Positions 10,131 through 21,761 are shown, numbered from the stretch's first letter. The stretch is DNA of 64,000 nt from Hevea brasiliensis (GCF_030052815.1 NC_079498.1:67876992-67940991); one strand, 5' to 3'. Program-made: numbers and translations. The notes: generated by a model not told the origin, from the sequence alone.

Positions 10131-13100
10131 TGTAACACCCTTGGTAACCACTCAGTACATTCTACTGTTATTCGGTGATCGGTGTCGGTCCTGACACTAG
10201 AACGTCGAGAAAAATATTTAAACTAAAGTTAGGAACCCTAATTAACTCAAATATTAATAAGAAAAATTTAGTAAAAATTTTAGAAATAAAATACAATCGA
10301 AGTCAAAGCAGTAGGTGCCCAGCGATGGGTAATCAGGAGGAAGTTGCGGTTCTCGCAACGAGGAGCCCTAGACCCGGGGGAAAAATTATAAAATAATTTA
10401 TGGGACTCCAGAGAAGGGTAATTGAGGTTTCCATGGCATTAGAATGCCAAGAAAATACTTAGAAAAATTTTTCAATCAGACAGACAATTTTGACCGTTAA
10501 GCCAAGCGGAGGGCATTTTGGTCATTTCGCCTTCGAGGTGATTTTTGGCCGACTTGCCCAGTTGAGTAAATAATTAATATGACATCAAATATGAAGAAAT
10601 ATTACTAGAAATGAAAATTGAAATGAGTAGTGGAAGAAAAGAAAAGAAAATGCAAAAATAAGGCAAAAATGACATCATTTAAAAAGTTGGACCAATCACA
10701 CTTAAGCCATTGTTTGACTAACCATTAAAAGAGATAAGAGAAGACCAAATTCAACAAAATTTCAGCAGCCATCCTTCTCTCCTTAGTGCAGCCAAAACGT
10801 GAACCTCTCTCCCTCTCTCAAACTCCATTAAACCTCACTTCTCAAGCTTAATTTCTCCCTTGTTTCACCACAAAACCCTAACCTCTCTTCATTAAAATTT
10901 TACTCCACACCTTAAACAACCTTTTGGCAGCCTTGAAAGTGAAGGAAAGTGAAGTTTAGAGGTGGGAAAAATCTGCCCTAAGTGAGGTTAGTGCTACAAA
11001 CTTCATTCTCCTTCTTTTAATCTTAGTTAGAATATCATTTGAGCTAAGAAATTTTAAAGAATTGAAGTAAATTACATGAGTTATGGTACTTTAAATTTTC
11101 AGCAGCCCTATGGAAGTATGAGGTTGATTGTTTTGATAAATTTAAAGTGGCTAGAAATGATGGTTAAAGTATTAAAACACATGGACATTAAACTAAGTAT
11201 GTTAATTAAGTTCATGAGTAAATTTAGTTGGATATTAGGGTTTGGAAGGGTGAAAATGTGAATTGGCTTAGGAAATTGTTAGGGCACATTGTAATGGTCA
11301 ATTAGTGACCATTTTAGATATGTTGACCATAAATGGGACTGAAAAATGCTATGGCAAAGTGAGGTGAAATCTGCCCTATGGACAGCAGCATAGGGACTGA
11401 AATTTCAGTCCCTTTGCACAGCCATAACTTGGGCTGTGTAAGTCCAATTGAATTTTGGCCAATTGGAAATGAAACTAGGCTTATAATGGCACATTTTTGC
11501 TGAAGAAACCATGCCCAAAAGACCAAAGCAAGAGGACCAAAACTTGGCCCCAATCCGGAACCCTGAAACTGCCTCTGCAGAATTTGACCAAATGAACAGT
11601 AACTGTTCATTTGGCCATAACTCACTGTAGATTTGGTCAATTGGTCTGAAATTTTTACAGCAACAAGTTAAGACATAGACAAACAACTTTCATGAAGGAA
11701 CCTACCCAAAATTATGGCCAGAACCCAGTCAACCAAGTGACTCAAGTCACTGTTCATGTTACTGTAGATATGGTAAATCTGCAGAATTTGAAATCCGGCC
11801 AGCTTGGGTTTTTGAGCCATATCTGGAGCTACAAAACTCCAAATGGAGTGATTCAAAAAAGGAAATTCAACTAGACAAAATAAGGAACAACTTTCATGTT
11901 TTACATTTTTTCAAATTCCAACAGTAACAGTGTCCAATGGAACAGTGAAGTTATGGTACAAAATCTGAAAAATCTGCTCCTTTGGTTTAATGCTTAGAAA
12001 TGGTAAAAACACTTAATGCCAACAAGTTTTAAACACCAAATGTGGTATGTTGGGAGTGCCAAAGTCAATGTATACCTTTTTATTCTAAAAGTCAACATTT
12101 TTGTTGACCAATGATGAATAGTGACACCAAAAAAAGTTGAAATTCACAAATTGACAAATTTAAGAGTTTCAAATGCCCTAGTATACCTAACAAGATTGGT
12201 TTGGATAGTTTGGCATGCCAATAGGGTTCAGTTAGCAGTACTGCACATGGAAAAAATGCCATTCTGTGATTTCATGGCTTTTAGCCATTCTGATTTTACA
12301 TTGAGACTTGGCCTTGTGCCTGACATTATTTACAGCTTGTTAGCTGTTCTGTTGCACACCGGGAGATGCATATGCAACCAATGGTGTGACGGCCCGAGGT
12401 ACTAGGTACCCAGTGCCAGTTTACCCGTTATCCAGTCCAGTCGTCTAGTGTAGGTTACTTGGGGCAACCAAATGAATAAAAGTGAACAAAGTTAATGAAT
12501 TAATGAATATACCAAAATCAAACAAAGAAAGCATACACTTTGCATACACATTTATTTGTGTTGCTCTTTTCTTCTATTATATTATTGCACCACTAAGCAT
12601 TATTCCTTAGCGCGTTGCTTTTGCCACGCCGTAGGTACCGGAGATCCCGATCGTGAGCCCGGTAGACCACAGATCGGGTGAGTCCATCCGATTCTGCTCG
12701 ATTATGCGTGTCACCTCACTACCTGCAGTGCATCGGTAGGGCACTAGGTGTCAGTTTGTCATTTTGATATTTTGTAGTAGATTTGTATTTTCTCATATGT
12801 ATTTGATCTCATGTAATATATTTTGATGTATATGTAAATTATGAAAATTGTATTTGTTAATGGAAAAGTAGATGTTTACTTGTGATTTACATGCGAACAT
12901 CACATGTGAATGATGAATGAAAATGGAAATTGAAATGTGGAAATCATGATATTGAATTTGGTGTTGATAATGAATGTTTGAGAAATATTGTTGAGATTTT
13001 GGGATATTGGAGTTTGAGATGATGAAATAAAAGTATTGGAAGTGTTTTTAACAGGTTCCGAAGAACGGTTTTCTCCATTTTTAGCCGGTACTCCGCCGGA

Positions 13101-13283
13101 TTTTCTTAAAATTTTTCGGAACCTTAAATGCATGATACTTTTGATAAATGGTTTAAATAATTTGTATTTCATAAATTATGTGCAAAAGCATTTTCTAAAT
13201 TAATTGAGAAATATTAGAGTGTGCCGGTACACCAGGTGGCATTACTTACTCGGGTATACTGTACACGGGTAAGGGGTGTCTCA
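10131..13283 (+). repeat. A1 3' LTR (3153 bp)
   Basis: Same ends as the 5' LTR. It keeps a near-perfect palindrome at about 11587-11613 (13-nt arms CCAAATGAACAGT and complement around one A) that is shortened in the 5' LTR. It also shows CAG/CTG-type changes near 12650-12710, but fewer than the 5' LTR. Confidence 0.95.
12590..12634 (+). other. Conserved LTR double hairpin (A1 right)
   Basis: As at 4681, with one mismatch in stem 1 (TCCTTAG instead of TGCTTAG) and an extra C in the 3' arm of stem 2. It lies 649 nt before the LTR end. Confidence 0.7.
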
Positions 13284-14159
13284 CTTTTGATCTTTTCCAT
13301 ATTGTCCTCTTTATTCCTCGACTGAAAATTTACGATCCCGGTGATCGGAGAATTATGATAACCTCATTTGATGACAGTGAGAGAACTGAACTAATTTGCC
13401 GACCTGGATCGAGGACCTCGATCATGTCGATCTCGAATCGTCCGACCGATATAATCGGCGAACTGGTTTTAGGCGAGAAGACTGCTAATATTCCTCTTAA
13501 CATTGGTGACTGCCCCTTGAAGTTCATTTAGCTCCTCACCACATTGGGCGTCCCGACTACAGCTCAGTTCTGGTCGATGACAGTGGAGATGACTCTCTAT
13601 CCTCATGAGAGTCATAATCACCCCATCTGAGCTGTACGTCTATCCGCTGTCTGTGGTGGGACAAATCTTTTGATTCAGCCATGAGACTAGGCTTTGACAT
13701 AGGCCTTTATTAGATAGGATGTTCCATCGATCTCTAAATATCGCCCCTATAATGTAATCAGACCTTTAATGTAATCTGATCTCTAGAGATCGCCCAAATG
13801 ATATAATCCGACTTTTAATGTAATTCGACTTTTAATGTAATCCGATTTCTAGAGATCGCCCAAATGATGTAATCTGACCTTTCGGAAATAAAATTTTATT
13901 TTGACAACTATCATTTTTATTATTATTTCATAGATTATTTTCCGATCTCTGATGTGTTTATCCGATCCGGTTCCTAACTGAACAGCCCTTAACCGATCCG
14001 CACTTCCAAACATCCGCCTTAATTCACCGATCTCTAACTAGCCAATCTCTCCTTATTATGGAATTTCTGGAATATTCGTGAGACGTGTTAGAAAAAGCTG
14101 GCGAATTCTGCTAACCGATGCGCCGCTTGGGACATCGTGAGCATTAAATGCTCATACGG
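13284..14159 (+). other. Element E, non-coding segment upstream of the PF04195-like gene
   Basis: Right-hand continuation of 2254 after A1. A stretch near 13331-13528 is open in the forward frame but resembles nothing I know and ends in TAG. 13727-13885 has three diverged copies of an 'agagatcgcccaaatgat' unit alternating with 'gtaatccgacttttaat' words. 13888-13908 has AATAAA-like sequence. No gene call is justified. Confidence 0.45.
13727..13885. repeat. Short direct repeats, 'agagatcgccc' units
   Basis: Three diverged units of roughly 60-75 bp built from 'tctagagatcgcccaaatgat' and 'taatgtaatccgactt' words. They share the E vocabulary. Confidence 0.6.
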
Positions 14160-14160
14160 G

Positions 14161-14169
14161 TATAAATAG
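14161..14169 (+). promoter_or_regulatory. TATA box of the PF04195-like gene
   Basis: TATAAATAG sits 163 nt before the favoured start codon at 14324. The in-frame ATG at 14186 is only about 20 nt downstream of the TATA box, before the expected transcription start, which argues against its use. Confidence 0.65.
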
Positions 14170-14323
14170 GGGATGGGTCAGCCAGTTGCCTTCTTATGTC
14201 ATTTTCAGCCTCTCGCGAGTGATTCAAAAATCCTCCCGTTTTTTCAAGTTCTTCCGACACCGATCACACTCCGGTAAGGGTTTTGATCTTTCTTTCAGTT
14301 TAAATTTTCTCTTTTCTTTGAAA

Positions 14324-15181
14324 ATGAGCAGCGCCGAGGGTCAGAGAGCGGCAAGCCCCCCTTCCATTCAGATCTCGTGGTCGTCAGATGAGGTAGAAGT
14401 GGTCAGACCGAGCGGGCGACCTGAACCTCCTAGGACCTCTATTCCAGCCCGCAGTCAAGCAGCACCCTCGAGGCAAACACATTCTTCAGGGAGAGAAAAC
14501 CTCCCCATGGACGAGCTGCCATCAATTCTTCAAGAAACCGACCTGCAATCGTTCAGCCAAGAGTATAACATTCAGCCCGATTCATACGAACTCATTAAGT
14601 GTCACGACGATCTTCGAACCGATCACTTCTTCGAAGAGAATGATATGATCATGGTATACGAAGAGCAATTAAAAGCCAGGCTGCATTTCCCTCTCGACGA
14701 CTTCTTCAAGGAAGTTCTAAAATTTCACCAAGTGTGCATAGCCCAAGTTCACCCGAACTCATGGCGGATCCTAGTAGCCTTTAGAGGCCTTTGCCGAGCC
14801 AAAGGACTTAGTCCTACAGCTAAGGTGTTCACCGAACTACATAGGCTAACTCGTCGAAAGGACGACGAGTATTGGTTCTTCCAGGCGAAGCCACATTGTG
14901 GGCTTTTTATCGATCTGCCCTCCTCCTTGAAGAATTGGAAGAATCACTTCTTTATTATGAGGAGCAAAATTCTGAACGGCTTTGAGGGTTTCCCACGTAG
15001 CTGGCTGCATCAGGGCTCGTTAATTCCGAAGCGCATCACCCTGAATAGAGAAGAGGGCCTAATGGTGATGGAACTAAAAGATCAGGCGGCCCGACAGAAG
15101 TTCTCTTGTTTAGATGCAGTGACGGCCGAACTGCATCATTGGACAATAGAGTTGATTACTGGCGAAGAACGCGGGCTTTAG
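14324..15181 (+). CDS. Putative gypsy-type transposon protein (PF04195-like)
   Basis: I choose ATG 14324 (about 285 aa) over the in-frame 14186, because 14186 lies next to the TATA box and the first 46 codons look like leader. The N-terminal ~70 residues are serine/proline-rich and acidic. The middle (FPLDDFFKEVLKF, HPNSWRILVAFRGLC, then a DDEYWFFQAK segment) resembles the plant 'putative gypsy type transposon' domain (PF04195) found near Tat/Ogre-type elements. Its molecular role is unknown to me; family resemblance is by eye. It is followed after 82 bp by a coiled-coil ORF in the same direction. That spacer ends in a good splice acceptor (TTCTTTGTGCAG|GT at 15251-15264), so both may be exons of one gene, although I cannot place a donor before the TAG at 15179. 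Confidence 0.65.
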   Translation: MSSAEGQRAASPPSIQISWSSDEVEVVRPSGRPEPPRTSIPARSQAAPSRQTHSSGRENLPMDELPSILQETDLQSFSQEYNIQPDSYELIKCHDDLRTDHFFEENDMIMVYEEQLKARLHFPLDDFFKEVLKFHQVCIAQVHPNSWRILVAFRGLCRAKGLSPTAKVFTELHRLTRRKDDEYWFFQAKPHCGLFIDLPSSLKNWKNHFFIMRSKILNGFEGFPRSWLHQGSLIPKRITLNREEGLMVMELKDQAARQKFSCLDAVTAELHHWTIELITGEERGL

Positions 15182-15263
15182 CTCTCTGACCACGGCCTCA
15201 GTACTTTCTATATCTCTGATCTTTGGGCCTTAGCGATCTCACTGACCTTTTCTTTGTGCAGGT

Positions 15264-16181
15264 ATGGCGAGCGGCGAGGCTTCCAAGGAGAGCCAGAAGC
15301 GGAAAAGAGAGGTCTCCCGGAAAGTGCGGGAGATGAAGCGGGCCGAGGCCCTTCATAAGCCCAGGTATGATCCTGGGGAAATGCAAGGAGGCTCATCTCA
15401 ACCCTCGGGACCACCAATCCCTGACATAGAAGTGGTCCGGTCCCCTCCTCGTCAAGAAGAGCCACCACCACCTCCTCCGGTTGCTTCAAGCGCGGAAGGG
15501 GGTCTTTCCCAACCACCTGTGAGGACCCTTCCCCGCGGTCCTCAAATCCTGATCCACTCGCTGGAGAAGAACCGCACAGTTCAAGAGAATCCGGGCTTTG
15601 CTAAGGTCTTAGGGTCCTCCATTTGCCTTCGGGAGGATCGGGATAGGCTAACCCCGAACAACCTCGATGATATCCTGACCCAAACTATGAGCCTGAGCGT
15701 GGAGAGTTTGGTGAACCAACACATTGTTCGGGAGAAGGCTCACCGCTTGAGGCAAGAGGTCGAGAAGGTGGGTCAGGAAGCTGCTTCCCTCCGATCTCAA
15801 CTTTCGTCTTCCCAAAACTACATATCTGAAATTAAGGGGCGGATGAAATTCTATGAGGATAAGCTGGCCGAGTAGGCTCAGGTTCTTGAAGAGGTTCGGG
15901 CGCTCCGAGCTGTTGAAGTCGCTCGCCTCACTGAGGAGCTCAAAGTAAAAGAAGAAGAGGCAGTGACAAGGGAGGCCGGTGCTTATGTGAACGCTCATGG
16001 GGATCTCTTGGCCGAGCTCAGGAAGCGTTATCCCGAGGAGGACTTCTCCTGGATGGTGGATCTGGCTCCCCAGGACGAAGAGGATAGCGAGGAGGAGGCC
16101 GAAGGTGATAGAGGGGGTGAACAAAATGTAAAACACCTCCAGCTGAATGATTTGTATATGTTTAGATTTGAAATGAAATGA
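15264..16181 (+). pseudogene. Coiled-coil partner ORF of element E, one in-frame TAG
   Basis: Starts MASGEASKESQKRKREVS: a basic head, then a proline-rich linker (residues ~40-90), then a long heptad-rich, glutamate-rich helix (about residues 150-260) and an acidic C-terminus (EEDSEEEAEGD). A single TAG at 15873-15875 (LAE*AQVL) interrupts the helix; the same frame stays open for another ~100 codons to 16181. CAG or CAA to TAG by one C-to-T change would explain it. The layout (PF04195-type head gene followed by a coiled-coil segment) is common in plant transposon-annotated proteins. I cannot assign a function. Confidence 0.6.
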
Positions 16182-16734
16182 AATTCCCTTTTTGTTCAAT
16201 GAATGGATGGGATCGGAAAGTATCTGAATTGCATAAGCACTTGGTTGTCTGAACATATTACAACAACTAAAAGTGATTATTAATCCAAGTGTAAGAGGTA
16301 GGAAAACATTGTAAGCATGAGATCGGCTGAGAACAAACGCTAAACGGGACTTGATTAAAATTGGGAACTTGATTTGAACACTTAAGATCGGAATCATCAT
16401 TAAACGGATTGGAACCTTAACTTTATCAAACAATTATCCCCAAACTTTTAAAAGGGAGATCGGCAATAAGACTGGTGGCATGAAGGCCTAATGTTGGTTC
16501 AATTTCGTTTGACAAGAGAGATCGGAAATGTAATTGACTGGTCAGGAGACTTGACAATTGGTTTGAGAGATCGGTGAGGCTTTAAATGATATGGGGACTT
16601 AGTATTGATTCGACTCCTTTTGAGGAGAGATCGGAAATGTGATTGGCTGGCAAAGGGAGACTCAGTGCAGGGGATTGGTTTCAAAGTTTATTGATTTCGG
16701 GAATCGGCCGAAATATGGTGTCGACATATACTAT
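16182..16734 (+). other. Non-coding 3' part of element E with diverged repeats
   Basis: AT-rich, with no ORF of substance. 16454-16690 holds two diverged copies about 120 bp apart of a unit around 'agagatcggaaatgt(a/g)attg(a/g)ctgg', the same 'gagatcgg' vocabulary as the array at 1-475. The end at 16734 is where similarity to the copia LTR begins. Confidence 0.5.
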
Positions 16735-16829
16735 GTAAACGGAAAAGTGAAATTGCCTTTTATTAATAAAACATGTACAAGATATATACTAAATGATATG
16801 CTCTAGGGTATACTACTAATAAATCCTAC
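16735..16829 (-). repeat. Copia LTR fragment, inverted (first ~95 bp of LTR)
   Basis: Reverse complement of the start of the LTR seen at 17940 and 29046: the TTAGTAGTATAC end near 16829, then 'gccctagagcatatcatttag'-like sequence, then the 'aaaaggcaatttcacttttcc' block. Only the 5' tip of the LTR is present. Confidence 0.8.
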
Positions 16830-16848
16830 TTAAAGGGGTCAAAAGTGA

Positions 16849-17939
16849 TTATGTACACTAACCATATATCCCTTTCGTACCTCTTGAATAAGAAAGAAGT
16901 AAAACCAAGATTAATTTGCTAGATAATTCTCCTATAGGAATTTGACTAGGAAATAAAAGATAAGAAAGGAACTAAAAATGTGGTAGTTGACCATTTTTCA
17001 ATACTCAAGTAGGAGGAAAGAGGAAATCCACATGATGAAACACCAATAGATGACCCATTTCCATATGAATATCTCCAATAGATGACTCATTTCCATACGA
17101 ATATCTCATATCAATCACTCAACCTCCATGGTATGCAGATATTATTAACTACCTCATATGTGGGCTTTACCACCAATTTATCCTATCAATAGAAGAAAAA
17201 GTTTCTATTTGATATAAGGGATTATACATAGGAGGAACCACTTTTATACAAGAGATGTAATGATGGACTTATCAGAAGGTGCATCCCAAGGGAAGAAATT
17301 GAAAGCATACTCCAGCATTGTCATTCCTCACCTTATAGAGGACACTTCAGTACTTTAAAGACAGCTGCTAAGATAATGCAGTCATGCTTTTATTGGCCAA
17401 CCTTGCTCCAAGATGTAAGAAATTTTTTGCTTACATGTGGTCAATGCCAAAAGACCGAAAATATTTTAAGAAAGATTGAGATGCCTTTACATGGAATACT
17501 TAAGGTAGAACTCATTGATGTATGGGGAATAAACTTTATGGGTTCATTTCCATCTTTATACTGGAATAAATATATCCTAGTTAGTGTTTCTAAGTGGCTC
17601 ATCAATTTGAAGCACTAATAAGGAAATACAAGGTGAGATACTTAGTGGCAACACCTTACCACCACAAACTGGTAGGCAAGTTAGAATATCTAATAAGGAA
17701 CTAAAAAGGATTTTAGAGAAGATAGTGAACCGCTTAAGGAAAGATTAGTCCTTGAAGCTAGATGATGCACTTTGGGCATATCGCACAGCCTTCAGAACAT
17801 ATTAGAACCACCCCATTCTGCTCTTTGGTAAATCATGCCACCTTCTTGTTGAGTTAGAACACAAGGCCTATTGAGCAATAAAAACATTGAATTTTGACCT
17901 AAAAAATGCTAGAGAGAAGAAGCTTGTACTGTTAGTAGT
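16849..17939 (+). pseudogene. pol: Athila/Tat-type Ty3 pol remnant (RNase H end to integrase)
   Basis: Degenerate coding sequence read across several frames. The RNase H tail ([11 protein letters not shown]) is near 16890-16920. A KDKKGTKNVV segment is near 16958-16990. The HDETPIDDPFPYEYL segment, partly duplicated, is at 17030-17106. A PWYADIINYL segment is near 17130. The integrase H2C2 zinc finger (HCHSSPYRGHF ... LLTCGQCQK) lies at 17318-17455, and the first catalytic D region (DVWGINFMGSFP) near 17518-17555. After an internal deletion, integrase core pieces reappear at 17640-17900 (WAYRTAFRT; CHLPVELEHKAYW). This is a distinct lineage from the Tekay-like elements: no chromodomain is seen. 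The copia LTR begins immediately after it. Confidence 0.75.
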
Positions 17940-18715
17940 ATGCCCTAGAGCATATCATTTAGTATGTATCTAGTACATATTTTATTAATAAAAGGCAATT
18001 TCACTTTTCCTTTGACATAATGTATTTATGTGTAATAGAAAAGGTCTATTGATATTTTGCTAGAAATTCTATTCTTAAGTTGTTAAGAATATGAGTGAAA
18101 GTATTTCTAGCACAAAGTATCATAAATTGGTTCACAATCGAGGATACTTCACAATAAGGACATGACTTATCTAGAAAGATTGTAATCATGTTTGTTCCTA
18201 AGTTATTTATATGAGATGTAAATAAGATGGAATGGTGAGTCTCATGCCATATAACAAACATGATAGGCACTTATGCATGATAAGTAGCCCGAACCAGTGA
18301 CACTTATGACAAGTACGTGGAGTTTACTCTTGTCAATACATTGTCATAAATCATATTAGTACATCAATACATTGTCATAAATCATATTAGTACATATAAT
18401 CTTTAAACCTGAGATAACACATTTATCTTGTACATAGGTGGTTTGAGTTTGATACTGCTTTCATACTTGTACTGTGTACGGGTATATGGGCATGTGTTAG
18501 CTCCTAATAGTTATATATGGAGATAGGTGTTGATCAAGATAGAATCTATTACCCTAAGTAAATAGGGATAAAATCCTATGTTCATTTAATTGTTCTTGAT
18601 GTTTCAAGTTCCTGGCCAGGACAGACAAATTTAATAAAAAAAAAAGTTTCTGATGTGAAAATCTTTTTAATTAAGAACTCGAATTAAAAGAGAACATAAT
18701 ATTCATAGCAAATGG
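17940..18715 (+). repeat. Copia LTR, left copy, truncated by A2
   Basis: Begins TGTTAGTAGTATGCCC and matches 29046-29799 closely, including the 'gttcttgatgtttcaagttcctggccagg' segment. It breaks off at 18715, where A2 begins, after 776 bp. An 'acatcaatacattgtcataaatcatattagt' stretch near 18360 is duplicated relative to the right copy. Confidence 0.9.
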
Positions 18716-21700
18716 TGTGACACCCCTTACTCGTCTACAGTGTAGCCGAGCAAGATATGCCACACAGTGTATCGGAACGCCCTATTTTAATTCAATCATT
18801 TTTTTTTCCTAATTTATTTATTTTTTTGTTTTTTTCATAGTTATGAAGTAAAATTTATGAAATATAATTCATTTAAGTCATTTATTGAAATTATAATTTA
18901 TTTGAAATTCTGAAAATTTTATAAAAAATCCGACAGAGTACCGGCTAAAAATGGAGAAAACAGTTCTTCGGAACCTGTGAACAACACTTTCAAAATTTTC
19001 AACCAATCCCAAATTCCATTTCATCATCAAAATCTCAATATTTTTCAATAACATTTCTATTTCTCAATCATTCATTTCTCATGGTATTCATATACAAGCA
19101 ATAAATAAATAATCAATTTTCCATTCATAAACACAATTTCCACTATTTACATTAACATCAAAATACATTACATAAGTCTCAATTACACATGAGAAAATAA
19201 AAGTTAGTTACAAAATACCAAAATGAAACCTAGTGTCCTACCAATGCACTGAAGATGGTGAGGTGACATGGACACTATGCAGAGCTGCAAATGGTCTCAC
19301 CCAGTCTGTGGTCTACTGGGCTCTCGGTCGGTCTCTCTAGAACCTACGCGTGGCAAAAAGCAACGCACTAAGCATTAATGCTCAGTGGTGCCAATAATAA
19401 AATAAAAAAAATAGTAGAAAATAAATATGCAGTGCATGTTCTGATGTCTTATGCAAATAATTTTTCGATCATTATTGGTAATCTTATTTATTTTGTATTT
19501 CTTATATTCATAATTTTATTAAATTTATCCACTTCCATTTTTAATTGCCCAAGTAACCTATCTTTGGATGACCGATCGATAAACAGTAAACCGCACCGGG
19601 TATCAAGTACCTCGTGCCGTCACACCATCGGTCACATATGTATCTCCCAAAGGTGCAAATGTAATAGCTAATGAGCTGTAATAAATATTAGGCACAAGGC
19701 CAAGTATCAACACAATGTCAGAATGGCTAAAAGCCATAAAATCATAGAATGGCATAATGCCATGTGCAGTACTGCTAACTGAACCCTATTGGCATGCCAA
19801 CCTATCTAAACCAATCTTGCTAGGTGTACTAGGGCATGTTACACTTTTAAACTTTACAATTCTTGAAATTTAAGTTTAGGTGTTACTATTCGTTTCATTA
19901 GTTAACTAAAATGTTGACTTTTGCATAGACAATAGGTATATTGGTTCTAATACTCCCAACATACCACATTTTACATTCTAAAATTATTGGTATTGGTTGC
20001 CAATACCATTTCTAAACTTAATGCTAATTGTTCAAAATTTTCAGATTTCAAGCTTTGTGTTTGTTGTTCTATTAGTCATTTTTGTAGTGGGAATTTGGCA
20101 AAATGATTAACATGAAAGTTGTTCCTTATTTTGTCTAATTATATTTCCTTTTTTGAATCACTCAATTCCGAGTTTTGTAGCTCAAGTTATGGCCCAAAAA
20201 CCACAACTAGCCGGATTGTAATTTTTTCTGAATTTCTGGATTGACTAAATCTATAGTACTTAGAACAGTGACTACAACTCACTTTTTGAATATGTTCTGC
20301 TCATAATTTGGGTTAGGTTTCTTCATGAAATTTGTAGATCTATATCTCAGCTTATTGCTGGTAAACTTTCAGGTCAATTAGGCCTTTCTACACTGAGTTA
20401 TGGCCAAATGACCAAATACTGTTCATTTGGTCATTTTGCCCAAGCAGAATGCAGGTCACCGGGATTAGGGCAAGCTTTTGGTCAACTTGGTTTGGTTTTC
20501 TGGACATAGTTTCTTCACCAAAGTTGTGCCATTATGTGTCTAGTTTCATGTTCAATTAGCCTTGCACCAATTTAACCTCTACAATTCAAGTTATTACTGC
20601 CCAAACCTGCTAGACTCATAGCCAGCCCTGCAGGTCACCAAGGGCAGCCACACCAACTTGATTTCCCACTACATAAACCACTTCATTTCTCATTCACGCA
20701 TAACCAAATGGTCACTAATTGACCATTAAAACTTACTTTCACCATTACATGATCAACATCTCAATTTTGGGTCCAAACCCTAGCTCTACCATTTCAATTT
20801 TTTAAACACATACAATCAATGGATCAATTCATACTCCTAATGATGCATATACAAATTTGAAGAATTAATTGACACTAACCTTTGTTGGAGAGTTTCCCTA
20901 GCTTAGAAAACTTCTTGATTTTTCTTTCTTTTTGCTGCCCAAAGCTTCCTCAAGGTGCTAGGTTAATTTTTTGTGAAGAAGGCTAGGGTTTTGGGGTGAG
21001 ATTTGGTGAGGTTGGGAGCTTGGGTGAGCTTTAATGGAGTTTTCCTTCCTCTCTCTCTCTCTCCACGTTTTTGGCTGCTCCAAAGGTTGAAGAAGCAACT
21101 GATTTTTCTTTCTTTTTTTCTGCCCACTAAGTCATTTTAAATAAGTTAATGCCATGTGTCAAAGTTTGATTAGGTGGGAGGATTTTTAATGACATCATAA
21201 TGATGTCATAATTCCAATTCTTTAATTTTCTTTCCTTTTCTTGTCTACTAAATTTCAATTTAATTTTTAGCAATATTTATTCACATTTTATGTCATAATA
21301 ATTATTTACTTAACTGGACAAGTCGGCTAAAAATCATCTCTGAAGACAAAATGACCAAAATGCCCTCCGTTTGGCTTAACAGACTAAAATTATTTGTACC
21401 GATTGAAAAATTTTTCTAAACCTTTTCTTTGCATTCTAATGCCATAGAACCCTCAATGACCCTTCTCTGGAGTCCAAAAAATTATTATATGAATTTTCCC
21501 CCGGGTTTAGGGCTCCTAGTTGCGAGAACCGCAACTTCCCACTAGTTTACCCATTGCTAGGACATCGACTCATTTAACTTGGTTGTATTTTATATCTAAA
21601 ATTTTTCATAAATTTTTCTTATTAATATTTGAGTTAGTTATGGTTCCTCACTTTAGTTTAAATATTTTTTGGATGTTTTAGCTGTCCGGACTGACACTGG

Positions 21701-21748
21701 TCACCAGAACAGTAGAATGTACAGAGTTGCTATAGGGAGGGTGTTACA
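18716..21748 (-). repeat. A2 3' LTR (3033 bp)
   Basis: On the + strand it runs from TGTGACACCCC to GGGTGTTACA. Around 19320-19340 and 19557-19610 it shows CAG/CTG-type changes relative to 27180-27500 (for example actgg read as atcg). It contains the double hairpin and the recurring ~200-bp modules (20090-20600). Confidence 0.93.
19343..19392 (-). other. Conserved LTR double hairpin (A2 3' LTR)
   Basis: In sense, stem 1 is CTGAGCA-TTAA-TGCTTAG, where the A-to-G change is absorbed by a G-U wobble. Stem 2 is GCGTTGC with GCCACGC around TTTTT. It lies 627 nt before the LTR 3' end. Confidence 0.7.
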
Positions 21749-21749
21749 A

Positions 21750-21761
21750 CTCTTCCCCTCT
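21750..21761 (-). other. Polypurine tract (A2)
   Basis: In sense, AGAGGGGAAGAG next to the 3' LTR; it follows a 'cgaggacaaaatttaaatt' tail. Confidence 0.88.

Larger units (their letters stand above)
2255..13283 (+). mobile_element. Ty3/gypsy chromovirus A1, Tekay/Del-like, young insertion
   Basis: Complete element of 11,029 bp: LTR 2255-5373, PBS, gag-pol, PPT, LTR 10131-13283. It starts TGTAACACCC and ends GGTGTCTCA; related copies end GTGTCACA. CTTT(T) occurs on both flanks (2251-2254/5 and 13284-13288), consistent with a 4-5 bp target duplication. Apart from scattered CAG/CTG-type differences the two LTRs are nearly identical over long stretches (for example 2700-3420 against 10600-11320), so the insertion is recent. 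Large LTRs and a chromodomain-like integrase tail fit Tekay/Del chromoviruses. The reading frame is broken in many places, a good part of which may be assembly error. Confidence 0.95.

Noticed and set aside
15648..16433. 261-codon minus-strand ORF
   Set aside because: Shadow of the plus-strand coiled-coil ORF; it shows no domain and loses coherence outside the overlap.
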